Assembly: GCA_017435385.1 (NCBI GenBank)
Contig: JAFSFB010000016.1
Coordinates: 124,001 to 188,000, forward strand
Origin: Clostridia bacterium
GTDB taxonomy: Bacteria; Bacillota; Clostridia; Oscillospirales; Acutalibacteraceae
Reading direction: 5' to 3'
DNA: 64,000 bases
Notes under the pieces: generated by a model
Seen by the model: the letters and a program-made list of their open reading frames with translations, nothing else
What the model was told of the DNA's origin: nothing
Databases searched by the model: none
Position numbers and translations under genes: made by a program
In this document: piece after piece, positions 50,074-58,495 of the stretch
Numbering within the stretch: the stretch's first letter is position 1
Layout of the letters: each line of letters opens with the position of its first letter

Positions 50074-50490
50074 TCAGATTTTTTCGCAAAATGTAAAAAT
50101 TCTTTCGGGGAGATCGCTCTCATCGCATGAAACAGTGAAGGTGATATCCTGCTCTGCGATCTTGCTGAGCTCAGAAACCTTCTCGAGGAAGTTTGCAAGA
50201 GCCTCATAATCTCTGCCGCCGATCTTGAGAGTTGCATCAACAAGAATGTCGGTTATGTCGTGGTCGCCTGCGATAATACCGCTGATGAAGCCATAGAATG
50301 CATCATAGCCGCTTACCTTATAATGATCGGTTTCAACGAGTCTTGCACGGTAGTTGATGTTGTAAGTGAGAAGTCTTTCCTTCTCGATGCAGACAACATT
50401 GCCGTTTGACTTTTCAACAGCAGCGTTTACAAGATCGATGAGTCTTTTGGTTTTGCCTGAGCCTTTGTTTCCGAGAATAAGATATACCAT
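50074..50490 (-). CDS. Small P-loop protein of unknown function
   Basis: Protein of 138 residues. MVYLILGNKGSGKTKRLIDL is a classical Walker A at residues 7-14. ITDILVDATLKIGG near residue 80 could be a degenerate Walker B, with Asp but no following Glu. The rest (TFTVSCDESDLPERIF at the C-terminus) has no domain I know. It resembles the nucleotide-binding core of small P-loop ATPases rather than GTPases, since no NKxD is present. It is 28 bases downstream of pgi and likely co-transcribed. GGAGG precedes the ATG. Confidence 0.75.
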   Translation of the reverse strand: MVYLILGNKGSGKTKRLIDLVNAAVEKSNGNVVCIEKERLLTYNINYRARLVETDHYKVSGYDAFYGFISGIIAGDHDITDILVDATLKIGGRDYEALANFLEKVSELSKIAEQDITFTVSCDESDLPERIFTFCEKI

Positions 50491-50518
50491 GTTAGTATTC
50501 CTCCTGTATAATTAAATT

Positions 50519-51856
50519 TCAGTTGATTCTTTTTTCGAGCTCTTCTTTTGCAGCCTCGTAACCGGGCTTACCGAGGAGAGCAAACATATTCTTCTTATAG
50601 CTTTCAACGCCGGGCTGGTCAAACGGATTGACACCGAGAATATAGCCCGAAAGTCCGCATGCTTTTTCAAAGAAATATATCATAAAGCCGAGGTTATATT
50701 CATCCTGCTTGTCAAGCTCGATAACGATGTTGGGAACATCGCCGTCGGTATGAGCAAGAATCGTTCCCTCAAATGCCTTACGGTTTACATGATGAACGGT
50801 TTTGCCTGCAACGAAATTGAGTCCGTCGCCGTTTGCTTCGTCGAAGCCGATCTCAACATTCGTTTTGGGCTCCTTGACCCAGATAACGGTTTCAAAAAGG
50901 CTTCTTTCACCCTGCTGGATATACTGACCGAGAGAGTGAAGATCGGTCGAGAAAATAGCGGATGCAGGGAAAATGCCCTTGTTTTCCTTGCCTTCGCTTT
51001 CACCGAAAAGCTGCTTGAACCACTCGCACCACATGGTCATCGAGGGCTCGTAAGCGGTGAGCATTTCTATCTTCTTTCCGCTTCTGTAAAGCAGATTTCT
51101 GAGAGCGGCATATTTATAGCAGTCGTTTGCGAGAACATCGCTTGTCGAATATGCTTCTCTTGCATCGGCCGCACCCTTCATGAGGGCATCGATATCAATA
51201 CCTGCAACTGCGATGGGAAGAAGTCCGACAGCAGTCAGAACGGAATATCTTCCGCCGACAGCGTCGGGCACTACAAAGGTTTTGTAGCCCTCAGCATCGG
51301 CAAGAGCCTTTAATGCTCCTCTTGACTTATCGGTTGTGACATAAATCCTCTTTGCAGCCTCTTCCTTGCCGTATTTGTCTTCGAGAAGCTTTTTGAAGAT
51401 TCTGAAAGCGATCGAGGTTTCGGTTGTTGTTCCCGATTTCGAGATAACGTTGACCGAAAAATCCTTGCCTTCAACGAGATCGATGAGCTCTGCAACAGCA
51501 GACGAGCTGATTGTGTTTCCGCCGTAATATATATCGGGAGTATCCTTTTTTACAAGGTTATAGTTATTTGATTTAACAAATTCAATAACTGCTCTTGCAC
51601 CGAGATATGAGCCGCCGATTCCGAGAACGATAAGAGCATCGGAATCCTTTTTGATTTTTTCTGCGCATTCCTTGATCTGAGCGAATTCTTCCTTATCGTA
51701 ATTCACGGGAAGATCGATCCAACCGAGAAAATCGTTTCCTGCGCCGGTTCCGTCATGAAGCATTCCGTGAGCCTTTTCGACCTCCTGCTTCATTGACAAA
51801 AGTTTTTCTTTGCAGGCAAATTCACCTGCATAACTGAGATTGAGCTTTAACGCCAA
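50519..51856 (-). CDS. pgi: Glucose-6-phosphate isomerase
   Basis: Glycolytic enzyme of 445 residues. Blocks include [17 protein letters not shown] near residue 75, [18 protein letters not shown] near 135 (phosphate-binding serines and threonines), [14 protein letters not shown] with the substrate loop, and the C-terminal [12 protein letters not shown] with the lysine seen in the family. The start is TTG at 51856, with AGGGG about 10 bases upstream. It has its own promoter. Confidence 0.96.
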   Translation of the reverse strand: MALKLNLSYAGEFACKEKLLSMKQEVEKAHGMLHDGTGAGNDFLGWIDLPVNYDKEEFAQIKECAEKIKKDSDALIVLGIGGSYLGARAVIEFVKSNNYNLVKKDTPDIYYGGNTISSSAVAELIDLVEGKDFSVNVISKSGTTTETSIAFRIFKKLLEDKYGKEEAAKRIYVTTDKSRGALKALADAEGYKTFVVPDAVGGRYSVLTAVGLLPIAVAGIDIDALMKGAADAREAYSTSDVLANDCYKYAALRNLLYRSGKKIEMLTAYEPSMTMWCEWFKQLFGESEGKENKGIFPASAIFSTDLHSLGQYIQQGERSLFETVIWVKEPKTNVEIGFDEANGDGLNFVAGKTVHHVNRKAFEGTILAHTDGDVPNIVIELDKQDEYNLGFMIYFFEKACGLSGYILGVNPFDQPGVESYKKNMFALLGKPGYEAAKEELEKRIN

Positions 51857-51896
51857 GTTTCATACACCCCTGTGATCGGTCAAATATATTTAATAT

Positions 51897-51925
51897 ATTT
51901 TACCCTATAAAAGCGATGTTTGCAA
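51897..51925 (-). promoter_or_regulatory. SigmaA-type promoter of pgi
   Basis: Minus strand TTGCAA (51925-51920), 17-base spacer, TAAAAT (51902-51897). The leader is about 35 bases. The remaining 210 bases up to 52137 are strongly A+T-rich; I see no gene and no convincing sigmaA promoter for the next plus-strand gene in them, which would fit a sporulation sigma factor. Confidence 0.6.
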
Positions 51926-52137
51926 CACCTGAACGCAATTTTTTTTGGAATTTATGAATCTTTTTTAATTTTTTGTCCGCATTGACCCAATCTTTATATT
52001 TATAATATCATAAATCCCATATAAATGCAAATGTATTTGTGCGATATCGGAAATTTTAACAATCCGTCAAAAAAGCCGTAACACTTTGAGATATCCGTAA
52101 ATATACTGAAAATAGCAATATATCAGGAGGTTATAAG

Positions 52138-52917
52138 ATGGACAAACGAGAAATGGAACTTCTTATGGACAGATACAAAAGAGAAATGATTGAATTCAGC
52201 AAAAAGAACGGATACATAAACAACGATCCCGATTATGAGCCCGATGAACGGGAGAAAAAGCAGCTCGATGCAGACATAAACAGCAAAGGCTATGAACGGG
52301 ACCGAAGCGATCCCCTCCCTGAAAGCTCGCAGGCGGATTCAAAACCGGAGGATATGCCCGAGGCGAAGCCTGCGCAGACAGCTCCCGTGAGAAACAGCGG
52401 CTCAGCTCAGACATACGGCAGCAACGCAGCAAACACGGTCGAATATCTCCGCAGCCTCTGCGATTCGCCCTCGAATGACGATCAGCGGCGCAAATGCCGT
52501 GAAATCGGAAGCTTTCTCTCCGCAAATCCCGAAACGGGCACTCTGAGGATCGAAACCTTCTCTTCTGACAGAGCTTTTGCCGTTCCGAGCGCAAGAGTCA
52601 TGGTTTTTCTTCCTCTTGACAGTGGCAACATTACTCTCTATGACGGAATCACGGACATCAGCGGCTCGAGCGAAAGAATCATCCTGCCTGCACCGCCCCG
52701 CTCAGCTTCGATGAGCCCGAGCACCTCAAACGCTCTCCCCTACTCGACATACACTCTTTATATCGAGCATCCGTCATATGTCAGGGCTCTTTTCAATAAT
52801 GTTCCCGTGTTCTCGGGAATTGAATCGGTCCAGCCCGTTCAGATGCTTGCAAAGGTCGAAGGTCTGAGAGAACCCGATCCGATCGTCGTCAACGAGTCGG
52901 GCTCAAGCAGTTTATAA
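52138..52917 (+). CDS. Uncharacterised protein paired with the SpoIID-like gene
   Basis: Protein of 259 residues without a signal peptide or membrane segment. The first 100 residues are charged and look disordered. Residues about 110-255 form a beta-rich region with TGTLRIETFSSDRAFAVPSA, RVMVFLPLDSG and YTLYIEHPSYVRALFNNVP, similar in pattern to carboxypeptidase-regulatory/transthyretin-like folds. I do not recognise a family firmly. AGGAGG precedes the ATG, and the next gene starts 12 bases after the stop, so the two form an operon. Sporulation context is inferred from the neighbours. Confidence 0.72.
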   Translation: MDKREMELLMDRYKREMIEFSKKNGYINNDPDYEPDEREKKQLDADINSKGYERDRSDPLPESSQADSKPEDMPEAKPAQTAPVRNSGSAQTYGSNAANTVEYLRSLCDSPSNDDQRRKCREIGSFLSANPETGTLRIETFSSDRAFAVPSARVMVFLPLDSGNITLYDGITDISGSSERIILPAPPRSASMSPSTSNALPYSTYTLYIEHPSYVRALFNNVPVFSGIESVQPVQMLAKVEGLREPDPIVVNESGSSSL

Positions 52918-52929
52918 GGAGGCGCTGAT

Positions 52930-54273
52930 ATGGCAACACCCGTTATCCCCGATTATATCACGGTCCATCTCGGCAGACCGAATTCAAACGCAAGGAATGT
53001 CCGGGTTCCGTTCACCGAATATATCAAAAATGTCGCTTCAAGCGAAATTTATCCGACATGGCCCGAAAACGCCATCAGAGCAAACATTTATGCTCAGGTT
53101 TCCTTTGCGCTCAACAGAATCTACAGCGAATATTACCGCAGCAGAGGATATGATTTCGATATAACCAACTCAACAGCTTACGATCAGGCTTATGTTGACG
53201 GAAGAGATATCTTTTCAAACATCAGCAGACTCGTCGACGAGCTGTTCAATGATTATGTCACAAAAGGTAATCAGATCCAGCCATACTTCACCGAATACTG
53301 CGACGGCAGAACCGTCACATGCAGAGGACTCTCTCAATGGGGAACCGTCACTCTGGCAAATCAGGGCAGAACCCCATATCAGATTCTTCAGAACTATTAC
53401 GGAAACGATATCAATATCGTCAGAAACGCTCCCGTAAAAAACATTCCCGAATCCTACCCGGGAACGCTGCTTCGCCTGGGCAGCGCAGGCGAGGATGTCA
53501 GAACGATCCAGCGTCAGCTCAACCGCATCAGAAGAAACTATCCCGCAATCCCTGCGATCCCTTCCACGAACGGTATTTTCGATGCCGCCACCCGCTCCGC
53601 AGTCAGATCATTTCAGAATATCTTCGGTCTTTCCGTTGACGGCATTGTCGGCAAAGCCACATGGTACAAGATCAAGCAGATCTATAATGCCGTTAAAAAG
53701 GTGTCCGATCTGTATTCCGAGGGAATAACGCTCAGCGAGGTTGACCGCATTTATTCAAAACCGCTTCGCAGAGGCGACAGAGGAAACGATGTGCGAACAA
53801 TTCAGTATTATCTCGCATTCCTCGGCTTCTTCAACGACAGACTGCCCGAAATATCGGTTGACGGTATTTTCGGCTCCGCAACAGACAATGCAGTCAGAAC
53901 CTTCCAGAGAGAATACGGTCTGACGGTCGACGGCATTGTCGGCAGAAACACATGGTACCGCCTGCAGGATGCATATTTCAGCACTCTCAACTCCCTGCCC
54001 GACGAATACCGATCCTACTCATCTCTTCTTTACCCCGGCTACACAATAACGACGGGAGCAAGCGGAAATGTTGTTTCTCAGGTTCAGACATTTCTCAGAA
54101 GGATCGCTCAGAACAACAATGCCGTGCCGCTTATTTCTGTTGACGGAATTTACGGCGAACAAACAAAAGCAGCCGTTCAGGCTGTTCAGAGGCTGAGCGG
54201 AATACCTCAGACGGGTGCAGTCGGTCCGCTGACATGGAACGCAATCGTCAATTTATATAATGAATATCGCTGA
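52930..54273 (+). CDS. SpoIID/LytB-like protein with three peptidoglycan-binding domains
   Basis: Protein of 447 residues. Residues about 20-165 resemble SpoIID, a lytic transglycosylase of spore engulfment: VPFTEYIKNVASSEIYPTWP contains the glutamate in the position of the SpoIID catalytic Glu, and GLSQWGTVTLANQGRTPYQILQNYYG (named by GLSQWGTV and YQILQNYYG) is the C-terminal SpoIID block. Three PG_binding_1 domains follow at about 178-255, 275-350 and 365-445, each with a DGIxGxxT core. There is no signal peptide, so it is either made for the spore interior or coat, or released on lysis. AAGGAGG precedes the ATG. Confidence 0.82.
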   Translation: MATPVIPDYITVHLGRPNSNARNVRVPFTEYIKNVASSEIYPTWPENAIRANIYAQVSFALNRIYSEYYRSRGYDFDITNSTAYDQAYVDGRDIFSNISRLVDELFNDYVTKGNQIQPYFTEYCDGRTVTCRGLSQWGTVTLANQGRTPYQILQNYYGNDINIVRNAPVKNIPESYPGTLLRLGSAGEDVRTIQRQLNRIRRNYPAIPAIPSTNGIFDAATRSAVRSFQNIFGLSVDGIVGKATWYKIKQIYNAVKKVSDLYSEGITLSEVDRIYSKPLRRGDRGNDVRTIQYYLAFLGFFNDRLPEISVDGIFGSATDNAVRTFQREYGLTVDGIVGRNTWYRLQDAYFSTLNSLPDEYRSYSSLLYPGYTITTGASGNVVSQVQTFLRRIAQNNNAVPLISVDGIYGEQTKAAVQAVQRLSGIPQTGAVGPLTWNAIVNLYNEYR

Positions 54274-54290
54274 TTTTTGAGATAATAATA

Positions 54291-54327
54291 AATGGTGACA
54301 GACAATGTCTGCCGCCATTTTCTTTTT
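54291..54327 (+). terminator. Terminator after the SpoIID-like gene
   Basis: AATGGTG (54291-54297) pairs with CGCCATT (54313-54319) with one G-T pair; CAGA/TCTG continues the stem around a short loop. TTTCTTTTT follows. An ATG at 54292 lies inside this stem and is therefore not used as the start of the next gene. Confidence 0.75.
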
Positions 54328-54339
54328 GGGGTGATTTTT

Positions 54340-55764
54340 CTGAAGGACACTTTTTCAACGGATTTCATTCAGAACATCAATATGCTTGACGCAGAGCTTC
54401 GCATGAGCGAAAGCTTTGACCTCGTCGGAAGAGATATACTTATCGGGGGCAAAAAGCACCTGCGTCTTTATTTTATCGACGGCTTCTGCAAGGATGAACT
54501 AATGGAAAGAGTCATGGCATATCTGATGAGAATTTCCGAGAAGGAATATTCTTCTCAGAAAACCGCAAGGGACTTTGCCGACGCCTTTATTCCCTATGTT
54601 GAAACCGATGTTGCAGGTAAACCGTCCGATTTCATAAAATATGTCCTTTCAGGCGGAATAGGTATTATCGCTGACGGTCTGTGCGAAGGAATCATTGTCG
54701 ATGCAAGGACATATCCGGTCAGATCTATGAGCGAGCCCGAAAATGACAGAGTCCTGCGTGGACCTCATGACGGCTTTGTTGAAACGCTTGTTTTCAATTC
54801 TGCTCTCATCCGAAGGCGTATCCGTGACACTGACCTGACAATGGAGATCCATACCGTCGGCGAAAAATCAAAAACCGATGTCGTCATCTGCTTCATGAAA
54901 GGCAAGGTAAGCGACAAGGCACTTAACACGCTAAGAAAAAAGCTCGGCTCTCTGAAGGTCAATTCGCTTACTCTCGGTCAGCAGAGCCTTGTCGAATGCC
55001 TCGTTGAAAAGCAACGCTTCAATCCTTTCCCTAAGGTCAGATATACCGAACGGCCCGATGCGGCGGCGGCATGCGTTCTCGAGGGCAGCATTGTTCTTCT
55101 GACCGACAACTCCCCTGCCGCAATGATAATACCGTCGGGGATATTTGATTTTCTTCAGGATACGAACGATTATTATATGTCCCCTCTCATCGGCTCATAT
55201 CTGCGCATCATCCGCATGTTTGTTTTTGCCCTGACCCTGTTTCTCACACCTATCTGGTATCTGCTTGTCAGGAATCCCGATTTTATTCCGCAATGGCTTG
55301 ATTTCATCAGAATTGAAGAACCCAACACGGTGCCGATAATCGCTCAGCTTTTTATCGTTGAAATCGTCATTGATACTATCCGCCTCGCCTCAATCAACAC
55401 TCCGCAGGCACTCAGCGGTTCGTTCGGTATCATCGGCGCACTCGTTCTCGGTGAATTTGCAGTTTCGGCAGGCTGGTTCGTTCCCGAAGTTGTGCTCTAC
55501 ATGGCTTTTGTTGCCATGACAAACTTCACTCAGCCGAGCTTTGAGCTCGGATATGCCTTCAAGCTTCTGCGAATGATGCTTCTTGCGCTGACCGCCCTTT
55601 TCAATCTCTGGGGTTTTATTGCAGGAATAATCATCATCACTCTTGAAATCGCATTCAACAAAACCGTTACGGGGCAGAGCTTTCTTTATCCTCTTATCCC
55701 CTTCAACGGCAAGGCTCTGCGAAGCCTCATTTTCAGAATGCCGATCAACAAAAGCAAAAATTAA
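54340..55764 (+). CDS. SpoVAF/GerA-type spore germination protein, apparent CTG start
   Basis: Membrane protein of about 474 residues. The cytoplasmic N-terminal half has ESFDLVGRDILIGGKKHLRLYFIDGF (named by ESFDLVGRDIL and LYFIDGF), VRSMSEPENDRVLRG and DGFVETLVFNSALIRRRIRD, all SpoVAF-like. The second half has about five helices, with TPIWYLL, SINTPQALSGSFGIIGALVLG and FSLAS-type loops of the GerA family. It is probably in the spore inner membrane. The N-terminal homology begins right after 54340, and CTG there is 5 bases from GGGGTGA. No ATG, GTG or TTG has a ribosome site in the right place; GTG at 54331 is the main alternative. Confidence 0.85.
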   Translation: MKDTFSTDFIQNINMLDAELRMSESFDLVGRDILIGGKKHLRLYFIDGFCKDELMERVMAYLMRISEKEYSSQKTARDFADAFIPYVETDVAGKPSDFIKYVLSGGIGIIADGLCEGIIVDARTYPVRSMSEPENDRVLRGPHDGFVETLVFNSALIRRRIRDTDLTMEIHTVGEKSKTDVVICFMKGKVSDKALNTLRKKLGSLKVNSLTLGQQSLVECLVEKQRFNPFPKVRYTERPDAAAACVLEGSIVLLTDNSPAAMIIPSGIFDFLQDTNDYYMSPLIGSYLRIIRMFVFALTLFLTPIWYLLVRNPDFIPQWLDFIRIEEPNTVPIIAQLFIVEIVIDTIRLASINTPQALSGSFGIIGALVLGEFAVSAGWFVPEVVLYMAFVAMTNFTQPSFELGYAFKLLRMMLLALTALFNLWGFIAGIIIITLEIAFNKTVTGQSFLYPLIPFNGKALRSLIFRMPINKSKN

Positions 55765-55765
55765 A

Positions 55766-55793
55766 AGGCTGCTTTGCAAACGCAAAACAGCCT
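55766..55793. terminator. Hairpin between the SpoVAF-like and mtaB genes
   Basis: AGGCTG (55766-55771) and CAGCCT (55788-55793) with an inner TTTGC/GCAAA pairing form an interrupted 11-bp stem. T-rich flanks lie on both sides (ATCATTTTTT on plus, AATTTTTGC on minus), so it serves both converging genes. Confidence 0.7.
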
Positions 55794-55798
55794 CAGGA

Positions 55799-57082
55799 TC
55801 ATTTTTTCTTTCCGATGCAGAAATCGTCTTCAACCGAGATGATTTCTGCTTTTATTATCTCTTTTGAATTTTCTTCTCCGAGAATTCTGACGGGAGTATA
55901 ATTGGCTGTATAGCCCTGAACAAAGCCGTCATGGAATTCCTCTGGCAAAACTTCAAGAATTTTACCGACCTGCGATTCAAGAAACGCTTTTCTGATTTTT
56001 TCGGTTTCCTCGATCATAACCGCCGCACGCCTTGATTTTTCAGCGTTTTCAATCTGTTCGGGCATTCTTGCGGCAGGTGTTCCCTCTCTTCGTGAATACG
56101 GGAAAACATGAACCTTTTCAAATCCGACTTTTTTGACAAATGCAAGAGATTCTTCAAAATCCTCCTGCGTTTCATCCGGAAATCCGACCATCACATCGGT
56201 CGTCAGCGTTGCGTTTTCAAAGGTTGAGCGGAGCTTTTCACAAAGAGCAAAATATTCCTCCGCCGAATAATGACGGTTCATTTTCTTCAGAGTTTTGTTA
56301 CATCCGCTCTGCAAAGAAATATGGAACTGCGGACAGAATTCGGGAACAGCCGCCAGCCTCGCAATAACCTCATCGGTTATATGGTCGGGCTCGAGCGAAC
56401 CGAGTCTGACTCTTTTTATGCCGTCAAAGGATGCCGCCGCTTCAACCGCCTCGGCAAGGCACGAGCCGATATCCGTTCCGTATGCCGAAAGATTGATGCC
56501 GACGAGAACGATCTCGCAGAAGCCGTTTTTTTCGAGAGCGGCAACCTCCTCCTTCAGCGTTTCAAGAGGCTTTGAACGGACTCTGCCCCTTGCATAAGGA
56601 ATAATACAATAAGAGCAGAAACGGTTGCAGCCATCCTCTATTTTGACATTTGCTCTTGTGCGTTCACGGAATCCGCTGATTATATCGCCGCCGAATGGCT
56701 CACCGCTCTTATGCTCATCAACCGCAACGATTCTTCCGCTCCCGTTGATATACTGCATTATATAATCATAAATCAGATGGTTGCTCTTGTTGCCGATAAC
56801 GATATCTGCGCTCTCAAGCTCTGCGCTTACCTGCGGAAACGCCTGAGGCATGCATCCCGTTAATACAACAATGCTTTCGGGATGAAGCTTTTTGAATCGG
56901 CGGACTGTCTGGCGGGTTTTTCTGTCGCTTTCAGCCGTAACCGTGCAGGAATTGATGACATAAACATCTGCATTCTCATCAGAATCACATATAATAAACC
57001 CGTTTCTTTCAAGCCGCTGCGCCATCGCCTGGGATTCATATTGATTTACCTTGCAGCCCAAGGTATAAAATGCTGCTTTCAT
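55799..57082 (-). CDS. mtaB: tRNA ct6A37/t6A37 methylthiotransferase MtaB
   Basis: Radical SAM methylthiotransferase of 427 residues that converts t6A to ms2t6A at tRNA position 37. The N-terminal UPF0004 domain has TLGCKVNQYESQAM (Cys10), INSCTVTAESD and LTGCMPQAFP for the auxiliary cluster. The radical SAM motif is CNRFCSYCIIPYARG near residue 148. The C-terminal TRAM domain (about 365-425) is present. The layout with KVNQYES and TGCxxQ identifies MtaB rather than MiaB. AAAGGAG precedes the ATG. Confidence 0.95.
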   Translation of the reverse strand: MKAAFYTLGCKVNQYESQAMAQRLERNGFIICDSDENADVYVINSCTVTAESDRKTRQTVRRFKKLHPESIVVLTGCMPQAFPQVSAELESADIVIGNKSNHLIYDYIMQYINGSGRIVAVDEHKSGEPFGGDIISGFRERTRANVKIEDGCNRFCSYCIIPYARGRVRSKPLETLKEEVAALEKNGFCEIVLVGINLSAYGTDIGSCLAEAVEAAASFDGIKRVRLGSLEPDHITDEVIARLAAVPEFCPQFHISLQSGCNKTLKKMNRHYSAEEYFALCEKLRSTFENATLTTDVMVGFPDETQEDFEESLAFVKKVGFEKVHVFPYSRREGTPAARMPEQIENAEKSRRAAVMIEETEKIRKAFLESQVGKILEVLPEEFHDGFVQGYTANYTPVRILGEENSKEIIKAEIISVEDDFCIGKKK

Positions 57083-57187
57083 AAACGCTCCTTTTTTCGG
57101 ATTGATAAACTATTTCGATTATAACAGAAAAAGCGGTGATAATCAACCGTCTTGCGTGCATATATTGCCTTGAAAGGGGTAAGAAAC

Positions 57188-58345
57188 ATGAGAAAATTTT
57201 TATACTCAGTCATTTGTCTTGCGCTCAGCTGCGCAATTTTTCTTTCTTTTGCATCCTCCGCCTTTGCTCAGGACAGACTTCCCGTTGAAATAAAAGCAAA
57301 AGCCGCTGTGCTCATGGATGCATCGACGGGAAAAATACTTGTGAAATATAATGAAAATCAAAGGCTTTATCCTGCCTCGGTCACAAAGATCATGCCGCTT
57401 CTTCTCGTTGCCGAAGCCGTTGACTCAAAAAAGATATCTCTGAACGACAGAGTAACCGTTTCCTCAAACGCCGCTTCAAAGGGCGGCTCACAGATATGGC
57501 TGAAAGAGGGCGAGCAGATGACGGTCGATGATCTGCTCAAATCAACCGCCGTTTACAGCGCAAACGATGCCTGCACCGCTCTCGGAGAATATCTTGCAGG
57601 CAGCGAAGATGCCTTCGTTTCGCTTCTCAACGAAAGAGCCGCTCAGCTCGGAATGAGCAATACTCACTTTGAAAACTGCACCGGACTCGACGATACGACC
57701 GAGAACCATCTGACAACCGCTCTCGATATTGCAATAATGAGCAGAGAGCTTCTTAAACATGAAATGATAATCAATTATACAACAATATGGATGGATTCGG
57801 TAAGAGATGGAGAAACGGAGCTTGTGAACACAAATAAGCTTGTCAGATTTTTTGAAGGCACAACGGGTCTGAAAACAGGAACGACCTCAAAGGCAGGCTG
57901 CTGCATATCAGCAAGCGCAAAAAGAAACGGCACACACCTTATTGCCGTTGTGATGGGAAGCGAAAACAGCTCTGACAGATTTGAAACCGCAAAGGCTCTT
58001 CTGAATTGGGGCTTCTCAAACTATTCAACAGTCACTCCGGTTATCGACTCAACGCTCATTCCTCCCGTAACGGTAATTAACGGCGTTGAAGCGTTTATCC
58101 AGCCTGCTATTCCCCGACCCGAATCAGTTCTGATTTCCAAAGGCAGGGAGAGCGAAATCAATCAGACCATAGACCTTGCCGTTGATGTTGCCGCTCCCGT
58201 TGAAAAAGGGCAGGTTCTCGGCTCAGTTATCTTTAAAATCGGAGATGAATCTCTCGGTGAATATAAGCTTGTCGCTCCGAAATCCGTAAAGCAGCTAACC
58301 TTTACAGTTGTTCTTTCAAGAGTTTTTAAATCACTATGTTCTTAA
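57188..58345 (+). CDS. D-alanyl-D-alanine carboxypeptidase (DacF/PBP5 type)
   Basis: Serine peptidase of 385 residues that trims peptidoglycan stem peptides. A signal peptide covers about residues 1-28 (ending SSAFAQD). Motifs are SVTKIM (SxxK, Ser64 and Lys67), SAND (SxN, about 120) and LKTGTTSKAG (KTG, about 228), followed by the PBP5 C-terminal domain (about 280-380). There is no clear terminal amphipathic membrane anchor. The ATG at 57188 follows AAAGGGG; a longer start at 57152 has no ribosome site. The neighbouring germination and SpoIID-like genes point to the spore-associated DacF type, but a housekeeping role is possible. Confidence 0.92.
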   Translation: MRKFLYSVICLALSCAIFLSFASSAFAQDRLPVEIKAKAAVLMDASTGKILVKYNENQRLYPASVTKIMPLLLVAEAVDSKKISLNDRVTVSSNAASKGGSQIWLKEGEQMTVDDLLKSTAVYSANDACTALGEYLAGSEDAFVSLLNERAAQLGMSNTHFENCTGLDDTTENHLTTALDIAIMSRELLKHEMIINYTTIWMDSVRDGETELVNTNKLVRFFEGTTGLKTGTTSKAGCCISASAKRNGTHLIAVVMGSENSSDRFETAKALLNWGFSNYSTVTPVIDSTLIPPVTVINGVEAFIQPAIPRPESVLISKGRESEINQTIDLAVDVAAPVEKGQVLGSVIFKIGDESLGEYKLVAPKSVKQLTFTVVLSRVFKSLCS

Positions 58346-58395
58346 TATTTTCAACATATCTCAGAGTTGTCATACAACAATCTCAAAACGCCACT

Positions 58396-58421
58396 CTTGT
58401 AAAGCCGTTTTACTTTACAAG
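58396..58421. repeat. Dispersed hairpin repeat, copy 3
   Basis: CTTGTAAAG (58396-58404) and CTTTACAAG (58413-58421), a perfect 9-bp stem with an 8-base loop. The unit matches the minus strand of 858-834 at 23 of 25 bases. It lies 14 bases before a strong terminator in the gap between converging genes. TCTCAAAACGCC just upstream also resembles TCTCAGAAAACGCC at 912-925. Confidence 0.6.
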
Positions 58422-58434
58422 AACAAAGAAAAAT

Positions 58435-58460
58435 CCGCCGCAGTCAAATGACTGCGGCGG
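58435..58460. terminator. Terminator between DacF-like and surface protein genes
   Basis: Perfect 12-bp stem CCGCCGCAGTCA (58435-58446) / TGACTGCGGCGG (58449-58460) with a two-base loop as read. The minus-strand side ends in ATTTTTCTTTG and the plus side in TTATTAATTT, so it serves both converging genes, best for the minus strand. Confidence 0.88.
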
Positions 58461-58495
58461 TTATTAATTTGATATTTCAGAAGGATCCGGAAGAA

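Noticed and set aside
58340..58440. tRNA or riboswitch in the gap before the giant surface protein gene
   Set aside because: Only the dispersed hairpin and a bidirectional terminator are present. No cloverleaf or known aptamer pattern could be drawn.
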